The position numbers and the translations under genes are program-made. The notes below the pieces were generated by a model. The model searched no databases. It was not told the origin of the DNA and was given only the letters and a program-made list of their open reading frames with translations. A stretch of 41,989 nucleotides of DNA from positions 1 through 41,989 of the forward strand of contig NZ_JAENWM010000030.1 in the NCBI RefSeq assembly GCF_016650035.1. Direction: 5' to 3'. This DNA comes from Clostridium sp. Its GTDB lineage: Bacteria; Bacillota; Clostridia; Clostridiales; Clostridiaceae. This document shows, in pieces, positions 41,816-41,989 of the stretch (position 1 is the first letter of the stretch; the number at the start of each line of letters is the position of its first letter).

Positions 41816-41989
41816 AGTAGAAGTCGTCAGCAATTGACGGATACAAATAACAAATTGGTCTTTGAAAATTAAACAGAGAAATAGGTAAAGAATAGCAAAA
41901 TAATATTTTGTTAAACCAGTTAATTACTTTAGTAAAAAGAAGTAAATTTTTAGTCGTAAGACTAAATAGTATGTAATGAGCTTGAGTAA
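41816..41989 (+). ncRNA. rRNA operon leader with boxA-like antitermination site and processing hairpins
   Basis: TTGGTCTTTGAAAATTAAAC at 41855-41874 matches the GTCTTTGAAAAxT-AACAG stretch that precedes 16S genes in Clostridium and Bacillus. CGTCA/TGACG (41825-41839) and TTTAGTC/GACTAAA (41949-41966) form small hairpins. The 16S gene itself would start a little beyond 41989; no mature rRNA sequence is visible in the window. Confidence 0.75.

Noticed and set aside
1-41989. CRISPR array, prophage, transposase or tRNA genes
   Set aside because: No regular spacer repeats, phage genes, transposase frames or cloverleaf sequences were noticed; the 28-bp repeat copies are far apart and not an array.
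41816-41989. 16S rRNA gene
   Set aside because: Only the promoter and leader are present; the conserved 16S start (AGAGTTTGAT) is not reached before the window ends.

Overview
The window reads as a chromosome segment of a low-GC Gram-positive anaerobe, most likely a Clostridium. The grounds are AT-rich codon use, strong GGAGG-type ribosome binding sites, sigma-A-like promoters (TTGACA-17-TATAAT), many U-tailed hairpin terminators, and a gene set typical of amino acid and citrate fermentation with Na+-coupled energy conservation. The right end is the promoter and leader of an rRNA operon whose 16S gene lies just outside.

Layout, left to right. (1) 1-1117, minus: a cut-off transaldolase-type gene and an RmlD-like reductase. 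(2) 1.2-10 kb: a neurotransmitter:sodium symporter, an M20 peptidase and a full dipeptide/oligopeptide ABC importer (oppA-dppB-dppC-dppD-dppF order). (3) 10.1-11.8 kb: a CPA2 antiporter, apparently started at ATT, followed by a PII-like protein. (4) 11.8-16.8 kb: an FtsX-type ABC exporter divergent from a TetR regulator, an iron-sulfur flavoprotein, a hidden 57-residue Cys-rich protein, and two gene remnants (pyridoxamine-phosphate-oxidase-like and 3-methyladenine DNA glycosylase). (5) 17.1-19.3 kb: O-acetylhomoserine sulfhydrylase and dapF. (6) 19.35-32.6 kb: a citrate fermentation island of citDEF, tctCBA, a Na+-pumping oxaloacetate decarboxylase (alpha, gamma-like, biotin carrier, beta), then a Cache/PAS histidine kinase and a response regulator. 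(7) 32.6-41.4 kb: a K+ channel, a DedA protein, several small or secreted proteins, a LysE exporter, a metallo-hydrolase, a second NSS transporter with a MetS-like small subunit, a DUF1287 protein and a DUF1186 protein. (8) 41.5 kb to the end: rRNA operon promoter region.

The most interesting part is the citrate island. Citrate would be bound by TctC, imported by TctAB, cleaved by citrate lyase, and the oxaloacetate decarboxylated with Na+ export. The citDEF and tct operons each start with a near-perfect promoter and then a leader of about 85 nt with the same two-hairpin architecture: a small hairpin with compensatory changes, then a terminator. The response regulator downstream has no DNA-binding domain; its output half resembles DUF2294/MpsC. 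I infer, without proof, that citrate metabolism here may be controlled by attenuation at these paired leaders. The CitD protein also lacks the serine that normally carries the prosthetic group, and no citC, citX or citG is present here.

Other points: a 28-bp interspersed palindromic repeat in three copies, two of them inside reading frames; a K+ channel with GYA instead of GYG in the selectivity filter; and start sites moved downstream or upstream of the longest frame on ribosome-binding-site evidence. All family assignments come from reading motifs by eye; no database search was run.
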